Assembly: GCF_049316285.1 (NCBI RefSeq)
Contig: NZ_JBMOXA010000017.1
Location: 39,740 to 103,739 of the forward strand
DNA length: 64,000 nucleotides
Direction: 5' to 3'
Origin: Rhodoferax_B sp049316285
Lineage (GTDB): Bacteria; Pseudomonadota; Gammaproteobacteria; Burkholderiales; Burkholderiaceae_C
Shown: piece after piece, positions 1 through 8,266 of the stretch
How the letters are laid out: the number at the start of each line of letters is the position of its first letter
Position numbering within the stretch: position 1 is the stretch's first letter
Program-made: the position numbers and the translations under genes
The notes under the pieces: generated by a model
Told to the model about the DNA's origin: nothing
The model's database searches: none
The model's input: the letters and a program-made list of their open reading frames with translations, nothing else

Positions 1-1270
1 CTATCTTGTGGAATACGCGGTAGGCGCTGCAGTTGGGGCATTCGCTTTTCCACTCGCAACTGCCGCAGGCCAGCACCGGAGCATAGCCGCGCCGGTTCAA
101 CAGCACCATGCTTTGTTCGCCGCGGGCGATGCGCTGCTGGATGGCTTCGATCAATGCAGGCGCAAACACGCTTTTGCGGCGCTGCAGGTTCATGTCCACC
201 AGGCGCACCTTGGGCAGGGCGCCCGCGCCAATACGCGACGGCATAGCCAGCCGCTGGTAGCGCCCGCCTTCTGCGGCGGGGCGGCTGTGGTGCCAGCTCT
301 CAATCGACGGCGTGGCCGAGCCGAGGATGACGCGGCAGTGTCCAGTGCCCGCCTCTGCACCGGCCATGTCGCACTCCAGCTTGCTGCGGAACACGGCCAT
401 GTCGCGTGCCGAATAACGTGCCCCTTCCTGTTGTTTGTAGCTCGGGTCGTGTTCTTCGTCGACCACGATGAGCCGCAGCCGGGGCATGGACGCAAACACC
501 GCCATGCGGGTGCCCAGCACGATGCGTGCGCCGCCATTCAACGGGCCCAGGTGTGCCGACAGCCAGCTTTTCAGGCGCTGGGGCGGTGTCAGCCCGCTAT
601 GCATGGCGACCACCGAGGCCGCGCCATAACGCGGCTCGAAGCGGCCGCGAAAGCGTTCCTCCAACTGCGGTGTGAGATTGATCTCGGGCACCATGATCAG
701 CGCCTGGGCGGCCGGGTCGGCGTCCAGCAATTGCTGCACGGCTTGTAGATAAACCTCGGTTTTGCCGCTGCCGGTGGCGCCAAACAGCAGAAACGGCCCG
801 GGCTGGGTCTGCAGTTCGGCCATGACCTGGGTCTGCTCGGGGCTCAAAGGCTTGCCCAGGTCGGCGCTGCTGGCGGTTGCTGCGGCTGCCTTTTTGGCCG
901 GGGCGCGCTTCAAGCGCCGGGCCAGTTGCACCGCGCTCAAATCGCGCAAAGCCGGCGGCAGCGCCGCCAAGGCCACCTCGCCCATGCCGCGCTGGTAGTA
1001 CTGGGCGGCAAACTGCACCAATCTGCGCCACGAACTTGATAACGGTGCAATGCCGTCCAGCACCGCGCTGGTGTGTTTGAGCTCGCCTGTGGTGGCGACG
1101 GCGGCATCTTCAGGCGGTGTATCCCACACTACACCCAATGTCTCGCGTTTGCCCAGTGGTACGCGCACCAAGGTTCCTGGTGAGAGCGGGGACTCACTTA
1201 GGTAGCTCAGCGGCCCGGCCACGGCACTGTGGGCCGGTGTTTGGACAACGATGGAAACGGGGTGCGGCAT
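1..1270 (-). CDS. priA: Primosomal protein N' (replication restart helicase), N-terminal part
   Basis: PriA is the 3'-to-5' superfamily-2 helicase that reloads the replisome at stalled forks. The reading frame is open from the ATG at 1270 to the window edge, so about 423 N-terminal residues are present and the zinc-binding and C-terminal parts are cut off. Residues 1-105 match the PriA DNA-binding start (MPHPVSIVVQTP). Walker A is GATGSGKT near residue 163, and the DEEH Walker B box of PriA-type helicases lies near residue 268 (VVDEEHDPSYKQQEG). The last visible residues (CGSCEWKSKCPNC) are the start of the cysteine-rich zinc-binding insert. The ATG was chosen because homology begins at residue 1. 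The neighbour hemE is on the same strand, about 415 bp upstream. Confidence 0.95.
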   Translation of the reverse strand, partial: MPHPVSIVVQTPAHSAVAGPLSYLSESPLSPGTLVRVPLGKRETLGVVWDTPPEDAAVATTGELKHTSAVLDGIAPLSSSWRRLVQFAAQYYQRGMGEVALAALPPALRDLSAVQLARRLKRAPAKKAAAATASSADLGKPLSPEQTQVMAELQTQPGPFLLFGATGSGKTEVYLQAVQQLLDADPAAQALIMVPEINLTPQLEERFRGRFEPRYGAASVVAMHSGLTPPQRLKSWLSAHLGPLNGGARIVLGTRMAVFASMPRLRLIVVDEEHDPSYKQQEGARYSARDMAVFRSKLECDMAGAEAGTGHCRVILGSATPSIESWHHSRPAAEGGRYQRLAMPSRIGAGALPKVRLVDMNLQRRKSVFAPALIEAIQQRIARGEQSMVLLNRRGYAPVLACGSCEWKSECPNCSAYRVFHKI

Positions 1271-1684
1271 GCGTTGTAAGAGTTGGCGCTTGGTGTTGAT
1301 GTGTTCTGGTGAAAGCCGCGCTAAGTCATTGATTTTGGGCTCTATTCACAGGCATCCAAGTTTTCTGTGGATAACTTTGTTGATATCTGACCTTGAGACC
1401 CTGCGAAGCCTTGTAAATCAACGCATTCGTTGGATTGCCTGAAAAAAATGCAAAAGTTAAATCGTATATAAATCAAATACTTACGTGAGCTATTGGTTTC
1501 ATAGCATCACTAGCTTATGGGGCCTTAGGACTTATCTCACATGCCCGGTTTTTGTGCATAAGTAAGGCTGGCGGCAGCCGGATTTTGGGGATTTCATGGT
1601 ATACGCCCGCAGGCCGCAGGCCCCGTATGCAGGTTTGGTTGAGGGTTTGGTTGTGCCCTCAACCTAGCCAATATCGGTCCGCTT
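1271..1684. other. Intergenic region between hemE and priA, AT-rich, with DnaA-box-like sites
   Basis: No credible gene is present. The stretch 1440-1510 is clearly more AT-rich than the surroundings and probably holds the priA promoter on the minus strand, but I see no convincing -35/-10 pair. A perfect DnaA-box-like nonamer lies at 1366-1374, and a two-mismatch copy lies at 1342-1350 on the other strand. A small duplication (GCAGGCC twice) occurs near 1610. Confidence 0.5.
1366..1374 (-). promoter_or_regulatory. DnaA-box-like nonamer TTATCCACA upstream of priA
   Basis: The minus strand reads TTATCCACA, the consensus high-affinity DnaA box, about 95 bp upstream of the priA start. Nothing else here resembles an origin: there are no box clusters, no AT-rich 13-mers, and no dnaA/dnaN/gidA neighbours. 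A regulatory role for priA is possible, and chance occurrence is also possible. Confidence 0.35.
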
Positions 1685-2791
1685 TCAACCCGCACGGATG
1701 CGCCGCGATGCGGCATGCACCGCCGCCACCAGCGCCGCCACGTGGTCCGGCGGGGTGTACTGGCTGATGCCATGGCCCAGATTAAAAATATGTGTGGGGC
1801 CTGTGCCTTCGCCCATGTGGGGTTTGCCAAAGCTTTGCACCACCTTCTGGGCTTCGGCCTCGATCTGGGCCGGGGGCGCAAACAGCACATTCGGGTCGAT
1901 ATTGCCTTGCAGCGCCTTGCCCGGGCCGCCCGCTGCACCGCCCACCTGCGCACGCGCCTTGGCCAGGTTCACCGTCCAGTCCAGGCCTAACACTTCGCAG
2001 TTGAGTTGCGCCATGTCGTCCAGCCACAGCCCGCCGCCCTTGGTGAAGACGATGCGTGGCACCTGCGCGCCGTCGGCCCCGGTGGTCTTGAGTTGGCGCA
2101 ACACGCGCTGGGTGTAGGCCAGGCTGAAGGTTTGGAATGCGCCGTCGGCCAGCACACCGCCCCAGCTGTCGAAGATCATCACCGCCTGGGCGCCGGCGTC
2201 GATCTGCGCGTTCAGGTAGGCGGCCACGGCATCGGCATTGGTCTGCAGCATCTGGTGCATCAGGTCGGGGCGGCTGTAGAGCATGGACTTGACCAGGCGG
2301 TAGTCGTCCGAACCCTGGCCTTCGACCATGTAGCAGGCCAGCGTCCACGGGCTGCCCGAGAAACCTATCAGTGGCACGCGCCCGTTCAGGGCTTTGCGAA
2401 TGCTGGTGACGGCATCAAACACGTAGCGCAGTTTGTTCAGGTCAGGCACTTGCAGGGCCTGCACGGCGGCCTCGTCGCGCACCGGGTGAGCGAAGCGCGG
2501 GCCTTCACCAGCGGCGAAGCTCAGGCCCAGGCCCATGGCGTCGGGCACGGTCAGGATGTCGGAGAACAGAATCGCCGCATCGAGTGGAAAACGCTCCAGC
2601 GGCTGCAGCGTGACCTCGGTGGCGTAATCGGTGTTGGTGGCCAGACCCATGAAGCTGCCGGCCTTGGCGCGCGTGGCCAAATATTCCGGTAGGTAGCGCC
2701 CCGCCTGGCGCATCAGCCAGATGGGGGTGTGGTCGGTTGATTGGCGCAGACAAGCGCGCAGGAAACTGTCGTTTTGAAGTGGCGCAAACAT
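1685..2791 (-). CDS. hemE: Uroporphyrinogen decarboxylase
   Basis: HemE decarboxylates the four acetate side chains of uroporphyrinogen III to give coproporphyrinogen III in cytoplasmic haem synthesis. The 368-residue product has the family length and motifs: PIWLMRQAGRYLPEY near residue 20, the conserved segment FSDILTVPDAMG, GFSGSPWTLACYMVEG in the middle, and a C-terminal FNLGHGISQYTPP. The ATG at 2791 (MFAPLQNDSF) was preferred over an upstream in-frame start at 2887 because the family starts here and the extra residues look random. The gene is transcribed toward priA and is divergent from the rhomboid gene. Confidence 0.96.
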   Translation of the reverse strand: MFAPLQNDSFLRACLRQSTDHTPIWLMRQAGRYLPEYLATRAKAGSFMGLATNTDYATEVTLQPLERFPLDAAILFSDILTVPDAMGLGLSFAAGEGPRFAHPVRDEAAVQALQVPDLNKLRYVFDAVTSIRKALNGRVPLIGFSGSPWTLACYMVEGQGSDDYRLVKSMLYSRPDLMHQMLQTNADAVAAYLNAQIDAGAQAVMIFDSWGGVLADGAFQTFSLAYTQRVLRQLKTTGADGAQVPRIVFTKGGGLWLDDMAQLNCEVLGLDWTVNLAKARAQVGGAAGGPGKALQGNIDPNVLFAPPAQIEAEAQKVVQSFGKPHMGEGTGPTHIFNLGHGISQYTPPDHVAALVAAVHAASRRIRAG

Positions 2792-2908
2792 GGGCGCATT
2801 GTCGCAGGCTGGCATGATGGAACTTCGCGGATAAACGCCGCACCAATTTCTACGCCTTCCAGCATCCTGCTGTCCGTTCCTGAGCAAGCCTTTTTAGCCA
2901 CCGCTGTT

Positions 2909-3499
2909 ATGCCACCTATTACCCAAGCCTTGATCGTCGTCAACGTGGCGGCGTTTTTTCTCGACCAGTTCATGGGTCGCATGTTGACCCAGTGGTTTGC
3001 CTTGTGGCCGCTGGGCTCGGGCCTGTTCGTGCCCTGGCAGGTGCTGAGTTATGCGTTCCTGCACGGTGGGCTCACGCACCTGGCATTCAATATGTTCGGC
3101 GTCTGGATGTTCGGCCGGGAACTGGAATCGGTATGGGGGCCGCGCCGTTTCGCCACGTTCTACTTCGCCAGCGTCCTGGGGGCAGCGGGCTTGCAATTGC
3201 TGATCAATGGCATGTTGGGCAGCAACGCACCGGTGATTGGTGCTTCGGGTGGTTTGTTTGGTTTGATGCTGGGTTTTGCGATGGTCTTCCCCAGTGCCAG
3301 GATCACCCCGCTGATTCCGCCCATTCCCATGCCGGCGTGGCTGTTTGTATTGCTGTACGGCGCACTGGAGTTGTTCCTGGGGGTGACCGGGACCCAAAGC
3401 GGCGTGGCGCATTTTGCGCACCTGGGCGGTTTGCTTGGCGGCTGGTTGACGATTCGCTACTGGCGCGGGCTGCTGCCGTTTGGCAGCCGCTGGAAGTAG
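2909..3499 (+). CDS. Rhomboid-family intramembrane serine protease
   Basis: This 196-residue membrane protein has about six hydrophobic segments and no extra domain, the compact bacterial rhomboid architecture. The conserved HGGLTHLAFNM segment (residues 52-62), the catalytic serine in GASGG (Ser113) and the partner histidine in AHLGG (His171) are all visible, so it should be active, cleaving substrates within or beside the inner membrane. The natural substrate cannot be inferred. The ATG at 2909 sits directly before the first hydrophobic segment, and an upstream in-frame start would add a polar tail that overlaps hemE. It converges with the lipoprotein gene at 3510. Confidence 0.88.
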   Translation: MPPITQALIVVNVAAFFLDQFMGRMLTQWFALWPLGSGLFVPWQVLSYAFLHGGLTHLAFNMFGVWMFGRELESVWGPRRFATFYFASVLGAAGLQLLINGMLGSNAPVIGASGGLFGLMLGFAMVFPSARITPLIPPIPMPAWLFVLLYGALELFLGVTGTQSGVAHFAHLGGLLGGWLTIRYWRGLLPFGSRWK

Positions 3500-3509
3500 G
3501 CCCTGCCGG

Positions 3510-4274
3510 TCAGCGCACCGGCAAAAACTGCAGGAACACGCCGCCCACCATGTTCTGCACATAGGTGATCACCGCTCGGCGGTATTTCTCGGTTACGGCC
3601 GCGGCCAGCAGGTCCAGGCGGCCGATGATCTTGCCAAACTCGCGCTCGAAGCTCAGGTTGCGGTCTTGTGCGTTGATCTCATCGGCCAGCAGCAGCGGCT
3701 GCCCGGCGGCATTGCGCCGGTTGGACAACATCCAGGCCGCAATCTCCATGTTGCGCGCGGCATTGAAGATGTGTTGCGCGTCCAGGCTGTCGAGCAGATA
3801 GAACGAGGTTTTGCCGCCATGGGCGGTGACCAGCATGTCGGCATTGGCCACAATGAAAGCGGCCACGCGGTCGCCGTTGAAGTCGGGGTTGAGGGCGAAG
3901 GCCAGAGCCTTGATGTCGCGTTGGCCTTTGAGCTCGCTCCACGGCAGGCGCGACTCGATGGCGCCGCGGATCTGGCCCAGCGCCTCGTCGCGGCTGGTGC
4001 TGCTGGTTTTGCGCCATTCTGCCGGGTTGCGCCGGTAGAGTTTGTCGGCCAAGCGCATCAGGCTGGCAAAGTTGTCGCGCATGCCCAGGGTGGCAATGCG
4101 GTTGATGTCCGACTGGGCGATCTCGCCGCCCGAGGCGGGCTCGCCTGCTACCGGCTTGTGCGGATCGGCGGGCGTGTCAAATGCCGTGCAGCCCGCCAGA
4201 CTGGTGAACGCCATGGCGCCCAGGCTCCAACGGTGCAATTGCCGGCGGCTGAAGGAAGATGGTCGCTGCGCCAC
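3510..4274 (-). CDS. Putative lipoprotein of unknown function, possible Tat signal
   Basis: This 254-residue protein begins with a twin-arginine-like stretch (SRRQLHRWSLG) followed by a hydrophobic core and a lipobox ending SLAGC near residue 29. It is therefore probably an outer-periplasmic lipoprotein, perhaps Tat-exported. The mature part is mainly helical, with no catalytic motif I recognise. It is the last gene of the minus-strand run, 14 bp after the CoA-binding-protein gene, and its 3' end overlaps a small inverted repeat (GCCGGT...ACCGGC, 3505-3522) shared with the convergent rhomboid gene. Function unknown. Confidence 0.75.
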   Translation of the reverse strand: MAQRPSSFSRRQLHRWSLGAMAFTSLAGCTAFDTPADPHKPVAGEPASGGEIAQSDINRIATLGMRDNFASLMRLADKLYRRNPAEWRKTSSTSRDEALGQIRGAIESRLPWSELKGQRDIKALAFALNPDFNGDRVAAFIVANADMLVTAHGGKTSFYLLDSLDAQHIFNAARNMEIAAWMLSNRRNAAGQPLLLADEINAQDRNLSFEREFGKIIGRLDLLAAAVTEKYRRAVITYVQNMVGGVFLQFLPVR

Positions 4275-4288
4275 GCCAAGCTCGCAGA

Positions 4289-4735
4289 TTACAAACCGCC
4301 CTGGGCCGACAGGCGCGCGTACTCCACCATGATGCAGCGGTTCTGCACCACCAGCAGGCCGGCGGCCTCGGCTTTGGCTGCGGCCTCTTCATGCACGATG
4401 CCGAGTTGCAGCCAGATGGCTTTGGCGCCAATGGCAATCGCCTGGTCGACGATGGGCGGAATGTCGGCGCTGTTGCGAAAGCAGTTCACCAGGTCTATGG
4501 CCTGTGTCTGCGCCGCCGCCGCGGCTGCGAGTGTGGCGTAGGCGGGTTCGCCCAGAATCTGCGTGGCGTTGGGGTTCACCGGCACGATGCGAAAGCCGTG
4601 GCGCTGCATGCTGGCCGAGACCGAGAAGCTGTCGCGGTGCGGCTTGGGAGACAAACCCACCACGGCGATGCTGCGCGTCTGTTGAAAGATCTGGCGCATG
4701 GTTTGCGCCACGCTGTCGGGGTGGTTGCTGGGCAT
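4289..4735 (-). CDS. CoA-binding (Rossmann-fold) protein, YccU family
   Basis: This 148-residue single-domain protein matches the CoA_binding fold: SIAVVGLSPKPHRDSFSVS near residue 22 forms the nucleotide-binding first strand and loop, followed by GFRIVPVNP and a C-terminal VVQNRCIMVEY. Members of this family bind CoA in vitro, but their physiological role is not established. It lies 9 bp after thiL and 14 bp before the lipoprotein gene, so it is probably cotranscribed with both. Confidence 0.88.
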   Translation of the reverse strand: MPSNHPDSVAQTMRQIFQQTRSIAVVGLSPKPHRDSFSVSASMQRHGFRIVPVNPNATQILGEPAYATLAAAAAAQTQAIDLVNCFRNSADIPPIVDQAIAIGAKAIWLQLGIVHEEAAAKAEAAGLLVVQNRCIMVEYARLSAQGGL

Positions 4736-4744
4736 GGTGACGCC

Positions 4745-5743
4745 TTACTTGAAGTGGTCAAACGAGTCGAACTGTTGGGCCAGCAGTTGGCCCTGCGCAT
4801 CCACCACCCGCACGCCGGCCACGGCCTCGATCCGGCCTATGCGTGTGACGGGCGTGTGGGCCAACGCGGCGGCGGCCAGCACCGCATCACGTGCAGCGGC
4901 TGGCGCGCTGAATACCAGCTCATAGTCATCGCCCCCGGCCAAAGCCAGGCTCAGCTTTTGCTCAAAGGAAAAAAGGTCTTCTGGGCAATCTGGGTGAGCG
5001 CAAGCAGCTATCAAATCAGATGCGGCCGTGGCGTCGATAGACGCGCCAACGCCCGAGGCGCGGAGGATGTGGCCCAGGTCGCCCAGCAGGCCGTCGCTGA
5101 CGTCCGCCGCTGCGCTGGCAATGCCACGCAAAGCCTGGCCCAGGGCGACACGCGGCGTGGGTTGTTCCATGCGCAAACGGGCTTGTTGAAACAGCGCTTC
5201 GGGCAGCGACAGCGTGCCGCGAAACACCTCCAGTGCCAGGCGTGCATCGCCCAGGGTGCCGCTCACGTACAGGTCATCACCCGCAAGTGCGCCGCTGCGC
5301 AAAAGGGCTTGGGTAATGCCGCTGCTGGGGCCGCTCCCCTTGGGCACCTCGCCAAACACCGTGATGCAGATGTTGAGTGGGCCGCGTGTGGTGTCGCCGC
5401 CAATCAACTCGCAGCCGTGGGCGTCGGCCAAGGCCAGCATGCCGCGCGAGAACGGCTCCAGCCAGGTTTCGTCGGCGCTGGGCAAGGCCAGTGCCAGGGT
5501 GAAGGCCAGAGGCTTGGCGCCACAGGCCGCCAGGTCGCTGAGGTTGACGGCCAGCGCCTTGTGGCCCAGGCGCGCCGGGTCTACGGTGCTGAGGAAGTGG
5601 CGGCCCTCGACCAGCATGTCGCTGGAGATGGCCAGCTGCGTGCCCGGCTTGGGCGCAAGCAGCGCGCAATCGTCACCCACGCCAAGCACGGCTTCGCGTA
5701 CGGGGCGGGTGAAATAGCGGGCAATAAGGTCGAATTCACCCAT
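4745..5743 (-). CDS. thiL: Thiamine-monophosphate kinase
   Basis: ThiL phosphorylates thiamine monophosphate to the cofactor thiamine diphosphate with ATP. The 332-residue product starts with GEFDLIARYF and carries the AIRS/PurM-family markers LGVGDDCALL near residue 21, SDMLVEGRHF, and GGDTTRGPLN. A segment near residue 245 (DLIAACAHP) is encoded by a copy of an interspersed 20-bp motif (4998-5017), so this loop may be a recent insertion. No thiamine riboswitch is seen upstream; the preceding antiporter gene ends only 18 bp away, which suggests read-through transcription. Confidence 0.94.
   Translation of the reverse strand: MGEFDLIARYFTRPVREAVLGVGDDCALLAPKPGTQLAISSDMLVEGRHFLSTVDPARLGHKALAVNLSDLAACGAKPLAFTLALALPSADETWLEPFSRGMLALADAHGCELIGGDTTRGPLNICITVFGEVPKGSGPSSGITQALLRSGALAGDDLYVSGTLGDARLALEVFRGTLSLPEALFQQARLRMEQPTPRVALGQALRGIASAAADVSDGLLGDLGHILRASGVGASIDATAASDLIAACAHPDCPEDLFSFEQKLSLALAGGDDYELVFSAPAAARDAVLAAAALAHTPVTRIGRIEAVAGVRVVDAQGQLLAQQFDSFDHFK
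4998..5017 (-). repeat. Interspersed 20-bp motif, copy inside thiL
   Basis: The minus strand reads GATTTGATAGCTGCTTGCGC. Related sequences occur at 26238-26259, 35063-35082 and 62435-62454. Here it is in frame within thiL and encodes DLIAACA. Confidence 0.5.
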
Positions 5744-5761
5744 GGGGAGTGTCTGATGGTG

Positions 5762-7084
5762 TTAGCTGGGGTGAACGGGAACGGTCGCGGCGGCTGCGCC
5801 ATCGGTCGTGGTGGTGCTGGGGGCGGTAGGAGCGTTAGAGGTGGGTGCAGAGTCTGCATTGTCATGTCCTGCCGCCACGGAACTGTTGGTATGCACGCCC
5901 ATGGAGTCTCCCGAACTGCGCAGTGCGCGGGACGCGATCGGTGGACCAATGGTTTCCAGCACCGCCACGGCGGCAAGCACCACCGAGCCGACAATCGCCG
6001 CCTCTTTGGGGAACAGGTCGGTCATGGTGTTCACCAGGCCTATGGCCAGTCCCGCCATGGGCAGCAGCAGCGGCCCGGTGGTGATGGCCTGGCGTGCGGG
6101 CAGCTTGAAGGCCAGCCCGGTCACCGTGACGCCCACACATTTGGCCACGGCGCGGCAAAGCAAAAACACCCCTGCGGCCGCAGCGTAGTTGATCATTTCG
6201 GCAATGTGCAGGCCGGCACCGGCATTGACAAACAACACGATGAAAAACAGCTCGAACGGGGGACCGAATTCGATGTCGGCAATCAGGTTCTTGCGTTCTA
6301 TGCTGCGCACCACCACGCCCAGTACCAGTGGCGCAAACAGCGGCGAGAGTTTCAGCAGCATGGAGCCGCCCAGCGTGAGCGTGACCGCTCCCACCACCAG
6401 CGCCAACTGGTACTGGTTGGCGTTTTTGGTGTGGCGCGCGGCGTGGTGCAATGCGAAGCCCACCACCGCACCCAAGGCTGCGGAGCCGAAAAACTGGTAG
6501 AGCGGCGCCATGATGGTGGTGCCCATGGACGACCCCGATTCGGTGTAGAGGCCGGGCAGCAGTGCCGAGAAGACTGCAAACGCGAACACGTTGTTCAGCG
6601 CCAGCAGCGACTTGGTGCGTTCGGTCACAGGGCCTGCGGCGCCGAGTTCGTGGGCCACGTGGATCAGCACGGCCGGTGAAGACGAGATGGCAATCGCCGA
6701 GATCACGGCCGCGGGCAGGCCGCTGATGCCGACAAAGCCCAGGCCGAAGTACACCAGCACAAAGGTCAATGTGCTTTCGACCAGCGCCATGCCCAGCACC
6801 GAGCGGTCTCTGGCCAAAGCCTTGATGTCAAGCGACAGACCCAGGCGGTAGAGGATCAGGCCAAGCGCCACATCGATGATGACGCGCGACTGCGCCAATG
6901 CTTCGTGGCTGACCAAATGCAGAACGTTGGGGCCGGCGATGAAGCCGACCAACATGAAGCCGGTGATGCTGGGCAGCCAGGGCCAACGGTGGGCGAAATA
7001 GCCGCCAATGGAGCCGCAAAACAGCAGAAAGCCAAAGAACAGGAGCACATTGCTCTCAAGAGGCCAATTTGGCAAAAATTCCAT
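5762..7084 (-). CDS. CPA2-type monovalent cation:proton antiporter
   Basis: This is a 440-residue integral membrane protein with about 12 hydrophobic segments in the Kef/NapA-like CPA2 pattern (ITGFMLVGFIAGPNVL near residue 40; ISSSPAVLIHVAHELGAAGPVTERT near residue 150). It probably exchanges K+ or Na+ for protons across the inner membrane. The C-terminal tail of about 50 residues is Ser/Thr/Ala-rich and low complexity. The RCK/TrkA-N regulatory domain of KefB/KefC is absent. The ATG at 7084 follows an AAGGG-like ribosome site and was preferred over the ATG at 7114. It lies downstream of a YbdK-type ligase and a second antiporter. Confidence 0.87.
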   Translation of the reverse strand: MEFLPNWPLESNVLLFFGFLLFCGSIGGYFAHRWPWLPSITGFMLVGFIAGPNVLHLVSHEALAQSRVIIDVALGLILYRLGLSLDIKALARDRSVLGMALVESTLTFVLVYFGLGFVGISGLPAAVISAIAISSSPAVLIHVAHELGAAGPVTERTKSLLALNNVFAFAVFSALLPGLYTESGSSMGTTIMAPLYQFFGSAALGAVVGFALHHAARHTKNANQYQLALVVGAVTLTLGGSMLLKLSPLFAPLVLGVVVRSIERKNLIADIEFGPPFELFFIVLFVNAGAGLHIAEMINYAAAAGVFLLCRAVAKCVGVTVTGLAFKLPARQAITTGPLLLPMAGLAIGLVNTMTDLFPKEAAIVGSVVLAAVAVLETIGPPIASRALRSSGDSMGVHTNSSVAAGHDNADSAPTSNAPTAPSTTTTDGAAAATVPVHPS

Positions 7085-7141
7085 TGGTGCCCTTAGGAGA
7101 AAACAAGCCCACATGATAGCGGGCTGATCTGCTCACAAGGC

Positions 7142-8266
7142 TTAGGCGCCGGCGCCTCTGAAATGGCGTGAAGACAGGCGCACCACCTCGGCCAGGAGTT
7201 GCTCCTGGCTCTGGCGTGTGCGCAGCCAGCGGGCGTCGTTGTGGTTGCGTGACACGTCGTTTTTCAGCAGCTGTATCGACTGCGTGGCGCCCACGGCTTG
7301 CGCGTGGCGCTCGATCTGGCCCATGGTGAACTGGATGTGGTCGCGCAGCGCCATGTGTTCGCCTGTGACCGGGTCCACATACACCGCGTCGAGTCCAAAG
7401 CGGCAGGCCTGGAAACGGTTGTAGGTGTAGACCAGGTAGTCGTCTTCATGCGGCGTAAACGGCTGGTCTTCTAAAAACCAGTGCGCCAGCGATTGCACGT
7501 AGCCGGCCAGTGCCGCGGCGCGCTCCACCGTGAGCGGTGTGTCGAACACGCGGATTTCAATCGTGCCGTATTCGGGTTTGGGGCGTATGTCCCAGTAAAA
7601 ATCCTTCATGCTCTTGACCACGCCGGTGCGCGTCATCTTGTCGAAGAAGTTTTCGAACTCTGACCAATGCAGCACAAACGGCGCACGGCCCGAGAGCGGG
7701 AACGCAAACACCGAGTTGAGCCGTGCGGAGTCAAATGCCGTGTCCTGCCCCTGCACAAAAGGTGATGAAGCCGAAAGTGCAATGCAGTGTGGGATGTAGC
7801 GCGACATGCGATGCAGCATCAGCAGGGCGCTGTCGGCATCGGGGCAGCCAATGTGCACGTGTTGGCCAAAGATGGTGAACTGCTTGGACAGGTAGCCATA
7901 CAGGTCTTCCAGCTCGCGAAAGCGTGGCTTGTCGTAGATACGCTGCTCATGCCACATCTGGAATGGATGGGTGCCGCCGCCGGTGACTGCAATGTTCAGC
8001 TTGTCAGCACTTTGCACCAGCGCGTCGCGCAGCGGTGTGAGTTGCGCCAACACGTCGCTGGCCGACTGGCAGACATCGGTGGAGATTTCGATCATGCTCG
8101 ACGTCATCTCCGGCACCACACTGCCGGGCAGCTTGTGTTTGGCCATCAGGCGCAGCATGTCGTCGGCGTAGGGGGCGAGGTCGTAGTCGTTGGTGTTGAC
8201 GAGTTGCAACTCCAACTCCACGCCCAATGACAACGCGGCCGATGGCTGAAAAGGGCCCAAACTCAT
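7142..8266 (-). CDS. YbdK-family carboxylate-amine ligase (glutamate-cysteine ligase type 2)
   Basis: This 374-residue protein belongs to the GCS2/YbdK family: LSLGVELELQLVN near residue 12 with the glutamate-binding acidic residues, GGGTHPFQMWHEQRIY near residue 98, FGQHVHIGCPDAD near residue 135, and IEIRVFDTPLT near residue 235. Members join glutamate or similar acids to amines with ATP, and E. coli YbdK shows weak gamma-glutamylcysteine synthesis. The start codon overlaps the preceding antiporter by 4 bp, which indicates translational coupling. Lying between two CPA2 antiporters, it could make a gamma-glutamyl compound linked to their gating; that is inference only. Confidence 0.88.
   Translation of the reverse strand: MSLGPFQPSAALSLGVELELQLVNTNDYDLAPYADDMLRLMAKHKLPGSVVPEMTSSMIEISTDVCQSASDVLAQLTPLRDALVQSADKLNIAVTGGGTHPFQMWHEQRIYDKPRFRELEDLYGYLSKQFTIFGQHVHIGCPDADSALLMLHRMSRYIPHCIALSASSPFVQGQDTAFDSARLNSVFAFPLSGRAPFVLHWSEFENFFDKMTRTGVVKSMKDFYWDIRPKPEYGTIEIRVFDTPLTVERAAALAGYVQSLAHWFLEDQPFTPHEDDYLVYTYNRFQACRFGLDAVYVDPVTGEHMALRDHIQFTMGQIERHAQAVGATQSIQLLKNDVSRNHNDARWLRTRQSQEQLLAEVVRLSSRHFRGAGA

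Noticed and set aside
3505..3522. Hairpin GCCGGT-N6-ACCGGC between convergent genes
   Set aside because: The stem is short and no T-run follows on either strand; it may only reflect coding sequence at the lipoprotein 3' end.
4259..6679. A plus-strand open frame of about 800 codons
   Set aside because: It is antisense to thiL, the CoA-binding-protein gene and the first antiporter, which are clearly real. It is His/Gln/Arg-rich, as expected of GC-rich shadow frames, and shows no domain.
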